Assembly: GCA_004431415.1 (NCBI GenBank)
Contig: QPMI01000533.1
Coordinates: forward strand, 124,001-188,000
DNA length: 64,000 nucleotides
Source of the DNA: Cyanophora paradoxa
Lineage: Eukaryota; Glaucocystophyceae; Cyanophorales; Cyanophoraceae
Direction: 5' to 3'
Made by a program: the position numbers and the translations under genes
Shown here: piece after piece, positions 23,999 through 33,731 of the stretch
Layout: each line of letters begins with the position of its first letter
Position numbering within the stretch: position 1 is the first letter of the stretch
The notes under the pieces: model-generated
Told to the model about the DNA's origin: nothing
The model's database searches: none
What the model saw: the letters and a program-made list of their open reading frames with translations, nothing else

Positions 23999-24876
23999 AT
24001 TCTGTTGAAGTAGAAGTAGATTAATGTGCAGAAAGTAGCCATTGTGCAACTGCTTCAGCTTGTGTTCTCTGCACAATTTACAAGTCTTACTTTACAAGTC
24101 GTACTTGTGGTACTGATGGGGATGAAAGTTGAAGTGTGGGCAGGCTGGACGTGCTCACAGTGAAGTGGATACTGCTTAGTCGAGTGGGATGGAAATTCAA
24201 AGGATTTGGCCGCTCGAACTCGAAGGATGAGTTTAGTAGGTAACTCAGTGACTAGATCTGTAGTCACAAGTACTAGACAAGTACTCGAGAAGCTCTGAAG
24301 CAATTTGTAGTATTCTAGAGTTCTCAGATTTGTACTACAATCATGCGTCCAACGATCATGAGTCATGAGGCTAACTAGTCGGGTTCTAAAGTTGAACTAC
24401 GATCATGAGTCATGAAGCTTAGTAGTCCGGTTCTAAAGTCGAACTACGATCATGAGTCATGAAGCTTAGTAGTCCGGTTCTAATGTCGAACTACGATTAT
24501 GAGTCATGAAGCACATTAGTCTGGTTCTTAAAGCGAACTACAGCCAGGGTTCTTGAAACGCACGCACACAAGTAGACTAGCTATAGTCGTGTTCAAGATC
24601 TAAAATTGTACTATGACAATGAATGTAGTATCAATAAAGTATAGTAGTAGTAGCAATAAAGTATAAATTATAGTACATGATTCCTAAAGAAGAAGAAGAG
24701 TATATATGTATAAGACACGCCCCAGCCGAGCGCGCGCTGCATGCAGCCTGGCAGGACACAACGCATTCCCAACGCATGCGTTGCGTTTCCGTTGCACACC
24801 CGGTTCCCTCTCTCAGTTCCCTTTCAATTTTCGCATCTCTGTCAGTTCCCTTTCAAGCAAATTTCTGACAAACACT
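23999..24876. other. region between convergent transposon genes
   Basis: AT-richer than its surroundings and non-coding, with a 47-bp tandem repeat (24354-24542), short TAGTAGTAG repeats near 24640 and a CCAACGCATGCGTTGCG dyad near 24769, in the 3' untranslated region of the integrase gene or just beyond it. It probably holds both transcript ends. Confidence 0.6.
24354..24542 (+). repeat. 47-bp tandem repeat, four copies
   Basis: Units start at 24354, 24401, 24448 and 24495 with GATCATGAGTCATGA (GATTATG in the last). Each continues through a TAGTCCGGTTCTAA-like part to GAACTAC. Copies two and three are nearly identical. It sits between the two converging genes of the transposon. Confidence 0.9.
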
Positions 24877-27800
24877 TCATACACCATGCCTAGTGTTGGC
24901 CATATTCTGCTGGAATGTCTGCATCATCATCTGAAAGTGCTGCATCATCTGCTGCATCTGCTGCATCTGCTGCTCCATGCTGGGTGCCGGGGGCATAACT
25001 GGGCGCACAGGGCTCGAGGACATAGCTAGCCTAGACTGAGGGGCTAGTGGGTAACATGGTGCTGCCAAGGCGGCTTCAAGCTCTGCCTGCGTGTAACTTG
25101 GCCCGGAGTTGGGGAGGACAGGCACCCCGTGTGTGTCCCGAGGTGCGGGCCCAACTCGAACTGGCCCACGAATGGGAGAGCTGGATCCAGAGGATGGCAG
25201 GGTAGAAGAAGAGAAAGACGGCCCCAGAGGGAGTGGGGACCAATAACGGGAACCGCCCCTGGGACTGGGCCAAGACCCTCGCAATTGGGGCTGACCCAAC
25301 AGGGGCAGCACCACCCCAGGTGCATAGTGCGGCAGAGGTGGCGGGCGTGGGCCGGGCGGAGCCGCAGCACGGGCCGGGCCGGGCGGGCCGCAGCAGGAGA
25401 CGGGGCGGCGGGGCCGCAGCAGGAGACGGGGCGGGCGGGGCCGGAGCGCGGGACAGGCCGGGCGGGGCCGCAGCAGGAGACGGGGCGGGCGGGGCCGCAG
25501 CAGGAGACGGGGCGGGCGGGGCCGGAGCGCGGGACGGGCCGGGCGGGGTCGCAGCAGGAGACGGGGCGGGCGGGCCGCAGCAGGAGACGGGGCGGGCGGG
25601 CAGGAGCGCGGGACGGGCCGGGCGGGCCCGCAGCAGGAGATGGGGCAGGCGGGGCCGCAGCAGTAGACGGGGCGGGTGGGCCGGAGCGTGGGCTGTGGCT
25701 GCTTGGGCTGCACGTGCTGCGGCTGCTTGGGCTGCACGCTGAGCGGCATCCTCCTCCTCTTTCTTGAGATAAGCTAGAATTCGCAGCTTGAGAGCCTCCT
25801 TGTTACCTGTGTGCGGCAGGTTTGCAGCACGGAGGAATGCCTGCAGGGGCTTGTTGGTGGTGTGCATGCCAGGGGCCAGAAGCTGCGAGAAAAAGGAAAT
25901 TAGAAGAGGAAGTCCAACGCAACTGCACCGCAAGCGTTGAATTGAAGAACGCAAACGTGTGCTTTGCGTTGCTACAAAAACGCACCCGTCGTATCCCATC
26001 AACAGACGGGATGGGGCCGTACTTGTCGTCGACAGGGCCATCTGCTGTTGCATTGTCGGCGACGATCGATTCTGCCGTTGCGCCACGCTGGCGCGGAATG
26101 ATTTTCTCCCGACACTGGCCGTCTCCGGGTAGATGCGCTCACGCTTGTTCTTGCACCCGTACTTGCTGCACTGGCAGCTCGAGCAGCACACCAGGCCGCT
26201 TGTGAAACAGCCGCATTTCTCTGGAAGGCAGCCATCCCTGCACTTGCACGGGTCCACGTCGAGACCGGGGGCCTGGCCACAGAAGCTCTTGAATGCTGTC
26301 ATGAGAGGAACGGTGCCGTTCATTATGTTGTTCGCACGGTTCTCCTCAATTGTCTTCCAGATTGTCTGCATACCTGCACCAGTTTTTTGATGAGTGTGCA
26401 ACATTCGTGCAAATGGGACTACCCCTGCACGTACCGCCCACGAGGTTCATGTTGATCAATTGTGCTCCCTGAATGGGAGTGTCAATGAAACCCGCCATCG
26501 TCCTGATCGTGTAGAGGCCATGCGGGACGTCCACCACTTCTGTGACGATCCCAGGTACCCTTGCTTGTAGGAGGACGTGCATGCCGAGCTGTTTGACAAG
26601 GACGGCCACACGATCCCCGATACTGTAGATAACAGGACCTGCTCCCTGCTTCTCCGCGCACGCCTTCATCTGGTCTCTGTACACGGCAAGCCGTGCGCAT
26701 GCCTGGACATTCCCGAATGCACGCACAAACTGATCGATCTGTCCAACGCATGCGTTGAGAATGCGTTGGATGAGAGTGCGACAAAATTTGCAATGAATTG
26801 ACGGCACTTACTACGTAGAACACCGGGATATCCTTCAAGAGCGGGCTCTCCGCCCTCTGCAGAAGAGCGTTGGCGATATCTTCTTCGTACTTCGCCATGT
26901 CATCGCACACTCTGTTCACTTCCTCCATGTTTGCAACCTGACAACACAATTACCAACGCATGCGTTGGGATGCGCAGACATTCCGTTGCGCACTCCGAGG
27001 AGGTCCTCAATGTCCTTCTCGGTGTACGGCCTTGTCGGATCCGACGGTGGCTCAATTCCCAAAGGCCTTCGTGAAGGTCTGCGCCCGGTCATGGCCTCGA
27101 TGGGTGTCATCTTGTGCCCGTTCGCGAACTTCATGCTGTTGTGGGACTCCATTGCCTGAGAATCCAGCATCGATCAGTGCACTTGGAATTTTCAAATGGG
27201 GTATGGAAAGGATTTTAAATACATCGGGAATGGCTAGGGCCCAGTTCGCCCAGTCCTCCGCATTCTGGTTCCGGCGTTCGTAGCAAATAGCCTCGAGCGT
27301 CGGCTTCGAGTCCCTGTTCGCGCGCTCCACAGAGCCCTGGTGCTCTGGAGTGTACGGTTTCCCGTAGGCGATGGACGAGTTCGGGTAGGCCGCCATAAGG
27401 ACCTTCATGATCTGCCATACTCCGTTAACATAATTAATATTGAAGTTTACAAGAGATAACGGGGGATTTCACATCATTCTTGAACTCCGATCCGTTGTCG
27501 CAGGACAGGATTGTGCATGCACCGAAGTAGGCAAATTTCTCGCGAAGACGATCAGCAACTTCGCCTGCGCACTTTGATTCGCAAGCCTCCAAGATGAGGA
27601 AACGAGTGTAGTGGTCCTGCGTTCGCCGTTGTTCGTTACCGGATGCAGAAATCTGCGCATGACCGTGCCGAAAACTGACCTTTATGGCCAGGACAAATGC
27701 CCAGAATCGCGGAATGACGTCCGTGACAAAGACCGTCTTGTAGCAGCCCGGAAATTCGGGATCCGGGATTTTCTTCTCGTACCGGCACACGTGCACTGCT

Positions 27801-29350
27801 TGCTCCCAGTACCAGACCCTCTCGAGCTCGCCTGAGCTCTCATTCCACTTCCACCCCGGCAGCCACTCCTGCAACTCCCAGGTAAATTTTAACACGCGGC
27901 CAGGCGCATCAATAACAACATCTCACCATGCGGGGGCAGGGGCCCCATGCCTTGGGCATCTCAAAGAAGTCGACAATTGCCCGATCCCAGAAACCAATCA
28001 CCTTGATTGGATGGAGGATCCCGTCGGGCTGCCTCCTCTTGTTCTTGAGCTTGCAGACTGGACTGCAGCCCCATCCCCACGACCGCAGGTGAGTCTTAGT
28101 CACGATTGGTTTGTCGGTGGACAGAAAACTCACCAAATCTTGACGTAGATGCGGACCAGGTAGCGAGGAATCGCGTACCTTTGCTTCGCATTGTTGTATA
28201 CACCGGTGCCACCTTTGTGCCCGCTCTCAAGGTGTTCGCGCTGCGCACGATCATGACCGCGTCACAAACAGTGCAATGCAGTGGACATAAAAATTAAAAT
28301 GTATTCTGTTCAACGCATGGTCAACGCATGTGTTGAGAATGTCCAACGCTAGCAACCCAACGCTTGCGTTGAAGATGCGTTGCGCGTGCGCAGAGAATTG
28401 CGTTGTACCGCGATCGCACCTGGATGCAGATGAAAATGTCCTCGTCACACACCAGCTCCCTGCCCAGTGGGGGGCGTCGCCCGAATTTCCTCGCTTCAAG
28501 CGGTTGTCAACCTGCTTCTCCACCACCAGCCGAAGCTTGCGCCTTGGCCGCGGGTTGGGCATGGCGAGCTCCTCCGCTGTCAGGTTGTCTGTCGGATCTG
28601 GAACCTCGCGCAGCGTGTACTTCCCCTCATGAACTCGCGCCAATTCTTCACCCGCTTCACATGCTCTGGGCTGCCGCTGGGCTCGGGCGCGTCCGGGTTT
28701 TCGAGGATGTACTTAACGTGTTCGATGTCGGCGCGAGATAGCAGCACCGCTCCGGGCTTCACACGCTGTATAGCGGCTCGATATTCTTCGAAAGTTACGC
28801 GCTGCACTGATGCTGCTGGGACCGGTTCAGCGCCTCGGGATTCGGCGAACATCCGCTGGACTCGGTGGCGAAATTCGGTGGTGTCGATGCGCTTGCCGGC
28901 TGCTGCGGCCGAGCCCTTCTTTTGTTGTTGCTGCCTCGAGCTCGAGCTCGAAGCCGCTGCCTCTGCTGGCTGTGATTCTGAAGCTGCTGCGCCATCTGCG
29001 CCCACAGCTGCAGGTGCTGGTGGCTGCTTCCGAGGGCGCCCGCGCGGCCGCGGCGGTTCACTAGTATTTGGCCGCTTTCGATTACGCGGCTTACTGCTCG
29101 AACTCGCCGCCTGTCCGCTCGAGGTGGACGGCGCCTGCTGGCCGCTCGATGGTGCTGACTGCTGTTGGTTGCTCGATTGCGATGACGATGCCGCTGCTGC
29201 GTTGCTGGGCATGTCGATGCGAATGTTAGGAAACAGAGTCTTGCACAGGAAGTTATTGCCGCAGAGCCCGGACAGATTCTCTGCGGGTGGACACCTGCAT
29301 TCGAACTTGTTGGGAAGGTCTCTGACATCTGGATGCTCCCACCACCTCAT
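24877..29350 (-). CDS. DDE integrase-type transposase (Ginger/KRBA2-like)
   Basis: Read right to left from the Met of MRWWEHPDVRDLP (29350). Order: a Ser/Gln/Ala-rich region with an AT-hook, RPRGRPRKQP (29030-29062); a conserved helical part (28560-28860); an integrase zinc-binding region with CSPVCKLKNKR (28030-28065); an rve core with the first Asp in VDFFEMP (27955-27980), the second in DNGSEF (27480-27500) and Glu in EHQGSVERAN (27318-27350), about 35 residues after the second Asp; a GPY/F-like module (VPGIVTEVVDVPHGLYTI, near 26520-26570); a Cys-rich CXC domain (CKCRDGCLPEKCGC, near 26190-26250); a SAP motif (LRAANLPHTGNKEALKLRI, near 25765-25840); a Pro/Ala-rich repeat; and a Gln/Met-rich tail ending in a TGA (24877-24879). 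The enzyme should cut and join the element's ends in the nucleus. The SAP and tail frames differ by one base, so an intron or an indel lies in the Pro-rich repeat. Confidence 0.85.
25380..25690 (-). repeat. Pro/Ala-rich coding minisatellite
   Basis: Tandem GGGGCCGCAGCAGGAGACGG and GGAGCGCGGGACGGGCCGGG units encode APSPAAAPP and SRAPAPP repeats in the transposase. Unit number and phase vary, and the reading frame changes across it relative to the C-terminal tail. Confidence 0.8.
26938..26993 (-). repeat. 56-bp intron built round a perfect palindrome
   Basis: A GT-AG intron in the transposase gene joining EKDIEDLLG to VANMEEVNRVCDDM in phase. Its middle is the perfect palindrome CCAACGCATGCGTTGG. 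Confidence 0.8.
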
Positions 29351-29498
29351 TGCTGATGTGCCTAGGGCCGCGCCTTCGGGCTCGGTGCGCGCGCGCGGCT
29401 CCCCGACCGCTTCCCGCCAGTGCGGTCCTATACCGGTAGCCCGGCGGTAGGCTATAATGATAGGCGATTTCGATCGCGACAGCTAGCCTAGCAGTACT

Positions 29499-29607
29499 CC
29501 CCAACGCAAAGCTCCGGCTGCGCTGGCCGGCGCCTTTTTTTCTGCGATGGCTCAAAAGCGTGCGCCATAAAAATAAGATGGCGCGCCATTTTATTTGGCG
29601 CACTACA
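29499..29607 (-). repeat. right terminal inverted repeat of transposon
   Basis: Reverse complement of the left repeat, ending GGCGCACTACA directly before the GCCGG duplication. Confidence 0.9.
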
Positions 29608-29612
29608 GCCGG
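29608..29612 (+). repeat. target site duplication, right (GCCGG)
   Basis: Exact copy of 19453-19457, directly after the right terminus. Confidence 0.8.
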
Positions 29613-30824
29613 GCGCGAGCGCGGTCTGAGGAAACCTCTTAAGGTACCCCCCGGCCGCTTTCTCCCCCGGGCGCCGCAGCTCGGCTCGGCTCAACAATGG
29701 TTACGCCTCTCGCGCGCGTGACAGTTTGCTGTGGCTCAGCGGCTAGCCGTGCCAGCCGCGCACGCTTCACCCGCGCCAACCGCGCACGCCCCGACGGAAT
29801 TGCACAAGCCGGCCGCAAGCCGGCCGCACTTGGCCGTCTATGCCACTTGCAACAAGCCGACGCCCGCGCGGCGCGCGCGCCGCGCGACGCAGAGCCCCCG
29901 CGCGCGCGCGATGCGCATGCCTGCTGCAGCCGCTGATCATGAGCTGGCCCGCTGCGCCGCTTTCTGAGCGGAGCGTGAGCTTGAGCAGCGTCCCCGCGCC
30001 CGCGCCCAGATCGCGCGGAGGCCCAGGCCAGGCCACTCGTGCACCCGCCACGCCTCACGCGCGCGACGGTCGCGGGGCATGCGCAGGAGCTCGAGCACGT
30101 CCACATGTACACAAGGTTAACGTTCAATTTGCGAGCCATCCCCCGGCCCGCCCCCGGGGCTCGCGCCCTATATAGCTAGGCCCTGAGGCCTACCTCTAGA
30201 GGACAGCTCGTCTCGATCGCGAGGACAGCTCGCCTGGCATGGCCAGCCTGGCCTCGGAGCCGGCCCGGCGGCTCGCGCCCGCGCGGCCGGCCGCGGCCAC
30301 CGCGCGCCTTCATGATGATCAAGGCTTCTTAAGCTTAAGCTTAAGTACTAGTCCCTGCTCTCTGCATCTAGATCTTGGATTCGCCGAGTTTAAAGACCCT
30401 TCCCCGGACCCAACTGGCAACTGACGCGCGCGGCAAGTCAGTGGCTCTTTTTACTGGCCTTCTTCGGATTCGAACCGGGGGTCCACGGACTTCGGTGTGT
30501 GTTTTCCCTTCCCCGGACCCCCGCGGCGGCGTGCACGAGCACCACCCCTTCCGAGCGCGCGCCGCAGCGGGCCCTTTATTAATTTAGCACAGGAAAATAT
30601 TTAGTACTTCGTCAAAACTGCAACTTTAGCAGCTGGTAAAATTTTTAGAAGGTCAGTCTTCGCATGCGCAGGGCCCGGGTTTTGTATGGCAAAGATGGGA
30701 CTACCCCTACAAATTCTCGGCTTTAGCAGGCGGGAAATATTTATAGCAGATCGCCCAAAAACATTTAGAACTATAAATATGCGGCCCACTAAAGATTTCT
30801 AGCTCTCCAGTAGTAGAAATCGGG

Positions 30825-30990
30825 AGTCGGGATCCGGAGTCGGGACTCGGGAGTCGGGAGTCGGGACTCTCCAGCCGGGCCCGAGTCCGGGGTCCCGGAG
30901 TCCGTCCGACGGTCCGCCGCCGGACCGCCGGCGTCCGGGGACTCGGGAGTCGGGACTCGGGAGTCGGGAGTCGGGAGTCGGGAGTCTTGG
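30825..30990. repeat. GGGAGTCGGGACTC minisatellite
   Basis: Two blocks (30828-30870 and 30938-30986) of repeated GGGAGTC/GGGACTC words. A related GGAGTCC array lies at 19060-19085, and CGCGAGTCG repeats lie at 32800-32890. Confidence 0.75.
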
Positions 30991-31369
30991 GGCCCGCCGG
31001 GCCGGGACCGTCGATCGCGCCGCGAGCGCCCCCGCCGCCGCCCCGCGGGCCGCGGCCGCGGCCCGCGCGCGCGCGCGACTCGACCGTCGGACAGCGAGCC
31101 TCAGGCGCGGCTGTTTTCGAATTCGGGATGATGAACTTTCGGAACACAGTCACTGAGTCTCTCTCTCGTCACGGCGTAACCCAGTCTAGTTACCCAGAGT
31201 CTCGTTACACAGACCGGACCTGGGAAAGTCTCTCCTATCAATGGCGAAATTGATCAGCTGCATGCGCAGACTCTGAGATACCGGTAGCGCTCGAGCTGGA
31301 AGTTGCCTCGAAGTTTCGAACTCGGAACTGGTAACATTCAATTAAATTTTTTATATTCAATGAATCGAG

Positions 31370-31590
31370 CTCGCCGCGGGCCGCGGCCCGCGGGCGGCCG
31401 GCGCGCCGCGGCCGCCGGGGCCGCGGCCCAGCGCCCGGCCGTCGGCCCCGAGTCGGGCGGCCAGCCCGGCGCCCACTGCGCCCATGCAGCTGCAGCGCTA
31501 GCCGGCCCGGGCCCGGGCCGGCCCGGCGGCCGCCGCCGGGCCGGCGCCCGGCCGGCCCGCCGCGGGACGGGCCGCGGCCGTGTACAGTGT
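31370..31590. repeat. GC-only palindromic island
   Basis: Overlapping CCGCGG, GGCCGGC and CCCGGGC palindromes with few A or T, much like 16650-16870 on the other side of the spacer. Confidence 0.7.
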
Positions 31591-32094
31591 ATGATAGAGC
31601 ATCATTATCATGATAACATCACTTTTGCCATTGCATGCACTGCGGCAACTTGAATGATCATGATGCGAGTTAACGTTTAAACTTTGAATTCAACCCTCTA
31701 GAAGATCTCGCGGGCCCCGCGGCCCGCGGGCCTCTAGAAGCTTTTGAAGATCTCTCTGATCATAATCGACGATATCAACAGGCTTTCTGTACATGTACCG
31801 TGATGTACGTACGAATGCAACAGGCTTTCCGAAAACAAAACACCTCTTGAAGTTCTCGGGAGGTTCTCCAAGAACCTCTGACTAGGCTTCGGAGTTCATG
31901 CATATGCATGCATGCGTAGCATACAGTACTAGCACTGCGGCATTGCGTACGCCGCTGTACGTCGACGTCTGCGCTGACTCCGCGGGCCTAGGAGGCTAGG
32001 CCTGTACTGAATCATTACTGATACCCCCCTGTGTGGCCTGATAGGCTATAGCCTATAGCCGCTGAGCTAGTCCTACGCGGCTACGCCGGAGGCT

Positions 32095-32364
32095 GGCCAT
32101 ATGGCCCATACTGTAAACGTAGGAATTTTCGACAGCGTCTTTATTTCGTCTATATTCGTCAGACCCTCGCGCGAATATTTGATACTCTTGAACAGAATTT
32201 TTGTATGGAGAAGGGTACCAGCGGCTGACCCGTCTATGGCGAAGTCGCAGGGTTGACGAAAATATGATGCTGGCGAACCATATTTTCGTCACGATTTTCA
32301 GGTTTTGTCGAAATTAAGTCTCGACGAACTTTCCTACGTTTACAGTATGCATATGGGGCCATAT
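32095..32364. repeat. MITE-like element with inverted ends
   Basis: ATGGCCCATACTGTAAACG (32101 on) is the near-complement of sequence ending at about 32362, with the shared core CTGTAAACGTAGGAA in inverted orientation. The interior has a 12-bp perfect hairpin, GACGAAAATATG (32255-32266) with CATATTTTCGTC (32279-32290). About 265 bp, AT-rich, no gene. Confidence 0.65.
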
Positions 32365-33731
32365 CCCTGTGAAGTTCCCGTCTGCGGCAGCTCCGATCGC
32401 GAGCCTACGACGCGAGGCCGACCGCGATCCCGAGGCTTGGGCACTGGCCGTCGGGGCTAGACCCTTGCACCGGGGCTGGCCCAAAATCTCAAGTCCTTGC
32501 ACCGGGGCGCCACTAGTACTGCCGCGCCAGCTGGCCCTAGCGGCTAGGCGGCTCCAAATTATAATTAAAATCTCTCGGCAAAACCCCTTGGCTGGCAACT
32601 CAGTGGCAACACTGGCAAGCCGGCGCCAGCGTTTCGGCCGCCTAGCCCGTCGCCCCCTGGCCCAAACTGGCCGGCGAGCTAGCCGGCTTGCCAAGTTGGC
32701 CGCCGGCCACTGGGCCAGTATAGTGCCCTACCCGAGGCTCCTCGCCGATCCGATATCGATGATCGCGCGCGAGTCATCGATTCCCGGAGTCCGATATCGA
32801 TGATTCGCGACTCGCGCGCCGAGTCGCGAGACTCAGAGTCGCGAGTCGCGACTCGCGACTCGCGCGAGTCGCCGAGTCGCCGACTGGTACCGGTACGTGG
32901 TACCTCCAACTAGGTACACCGAGTAGAACTCGAAGTTAATTTAAAAAACAATGTTCAGAAAAAAGGCTCTCGCCTCGAAGAAACGTCTCTAAGTAGCTTC
33001 TTCAAGTAGGAATCGGTGTTATTTTTCACTAAAGAGGTCTTGAAACTGAAGCCTCCGAGGCCTCCGAGGCTCCGCCCCTGACGGTCGGTCGTGCAGGGCC
33101 GGGCCCGGCGCGGGCCACACTGTGCCAGGCTGGCAGCTGAGGCTGCCAGCCCCACTGCCAGGGCCCAGCCGCCCAGGGAGTGGCAGCACTGGCAGGGACT
33201 CCTAGTAGTACTCGTCCTCGATATCCCGGAGTCCGTCGATATGCATGCATATATATATGTATGCATTTGCCCCATGGCCATGGGGTTCGCCGAGTCCGGA
33301 TCCGCCGGCGCCGGAGTCGAGGACTAGAGCGAGCGGACTCCGGGACTCTTAGATCTCCGGCCGGTGTCGGACTGCCAGGCTGTCACAGTGTGCCGCGCAG
33401 CCACGTACTGAGTGCATGCGCGAGCGGCGCTCCGGCCGCGCTGCTCTAGAACTGCCTACAGCCAGGCCTACTTGTACTGCCGATCCTAGGCCTAGATCCC
33501 ATCGGATAGCTTCGCCGATCGCGAGTTGCACGGCGGGGGAGTATACGTACGTATACTACGAACGTACGTCGCAGCGGTTGCGCTATCGATACATATCCGG
33601 CCGCCCGGCTTCCCTTCAACGCCGTGACGGTTATATTAGCTAAGAGCAAACCAGCCTCTTGCCCCGGCCCGGGCGTGCAGCCTGGCAGCGCCGGCGGGCC
33701 TCGGAGAGACGTTTACAGCCCGCGGCTAACG

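Larger units (their letters stand above)
19458..29607. mobile_element. 10.1-kb Ginger/KRBA2-like DNA transposon
   Basis: The element is bounded by about 109-bp, nearly perfect inverted repeats starting TGTAG and ending CTACA, flanked by 5-bp GCCGG duplications. It carries two convergent intron-containing genes: an unknown protein (plus strand, 19682-23998) and an integrase-type transposase (minus strand, 29350-24877). A 47-bp tandem repeat lies between their 3' ends. TGTNR ends, a DDE integrase with a Cys-rich CXC tail and no polymerase, capsid or reverse transcriptase are traits of Ginger elements; that class name is by inference. The two ends differ by very few bases, which suggests a recent insertion. 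Confidence 0.88.
29613..33559. other. spacer between transposon and right arm, no gene seen
   Basis: About 4 kb of mixed sequence: GC-rich repeats (29700-30100), two CCTTCCCCGGACCC copies (near 30400 and 30510), GAGTCGG minisatellites, a GC-only island, a MITE-like element and CGCGAGTCG palindromes (32800-32890). Open frames here are compositional. No exon chain with consistent phase was found. Confidence 0.5.

Noticed and set aside
24354-24542. CRISPR-like array
   Set aside because: The units are contiguous 47-bp tandem repeats without unique spacers, in a eukaryotic transposon.
19458-29607. Polinton/Maverick element
   Set aside because: It has an integrase and long inverted ends, but no polymerase B, capsid, ATPase or protease gene was found, and the target duplication is 5 bp rather than 6.
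19458-29607. LTR retrotransposon
   Set aside because: The ends are inverted, not direct, and there is no reverse transcriptase or RNase H.
30460-30500. tRNA-like GGATTCGAACC sequence
   Set aside because: The flanking bases do not form a five-base T stem, and no D or anticodon arm was found. Similar TTCGAA words near 52090, 58920 and 61400 also fail.
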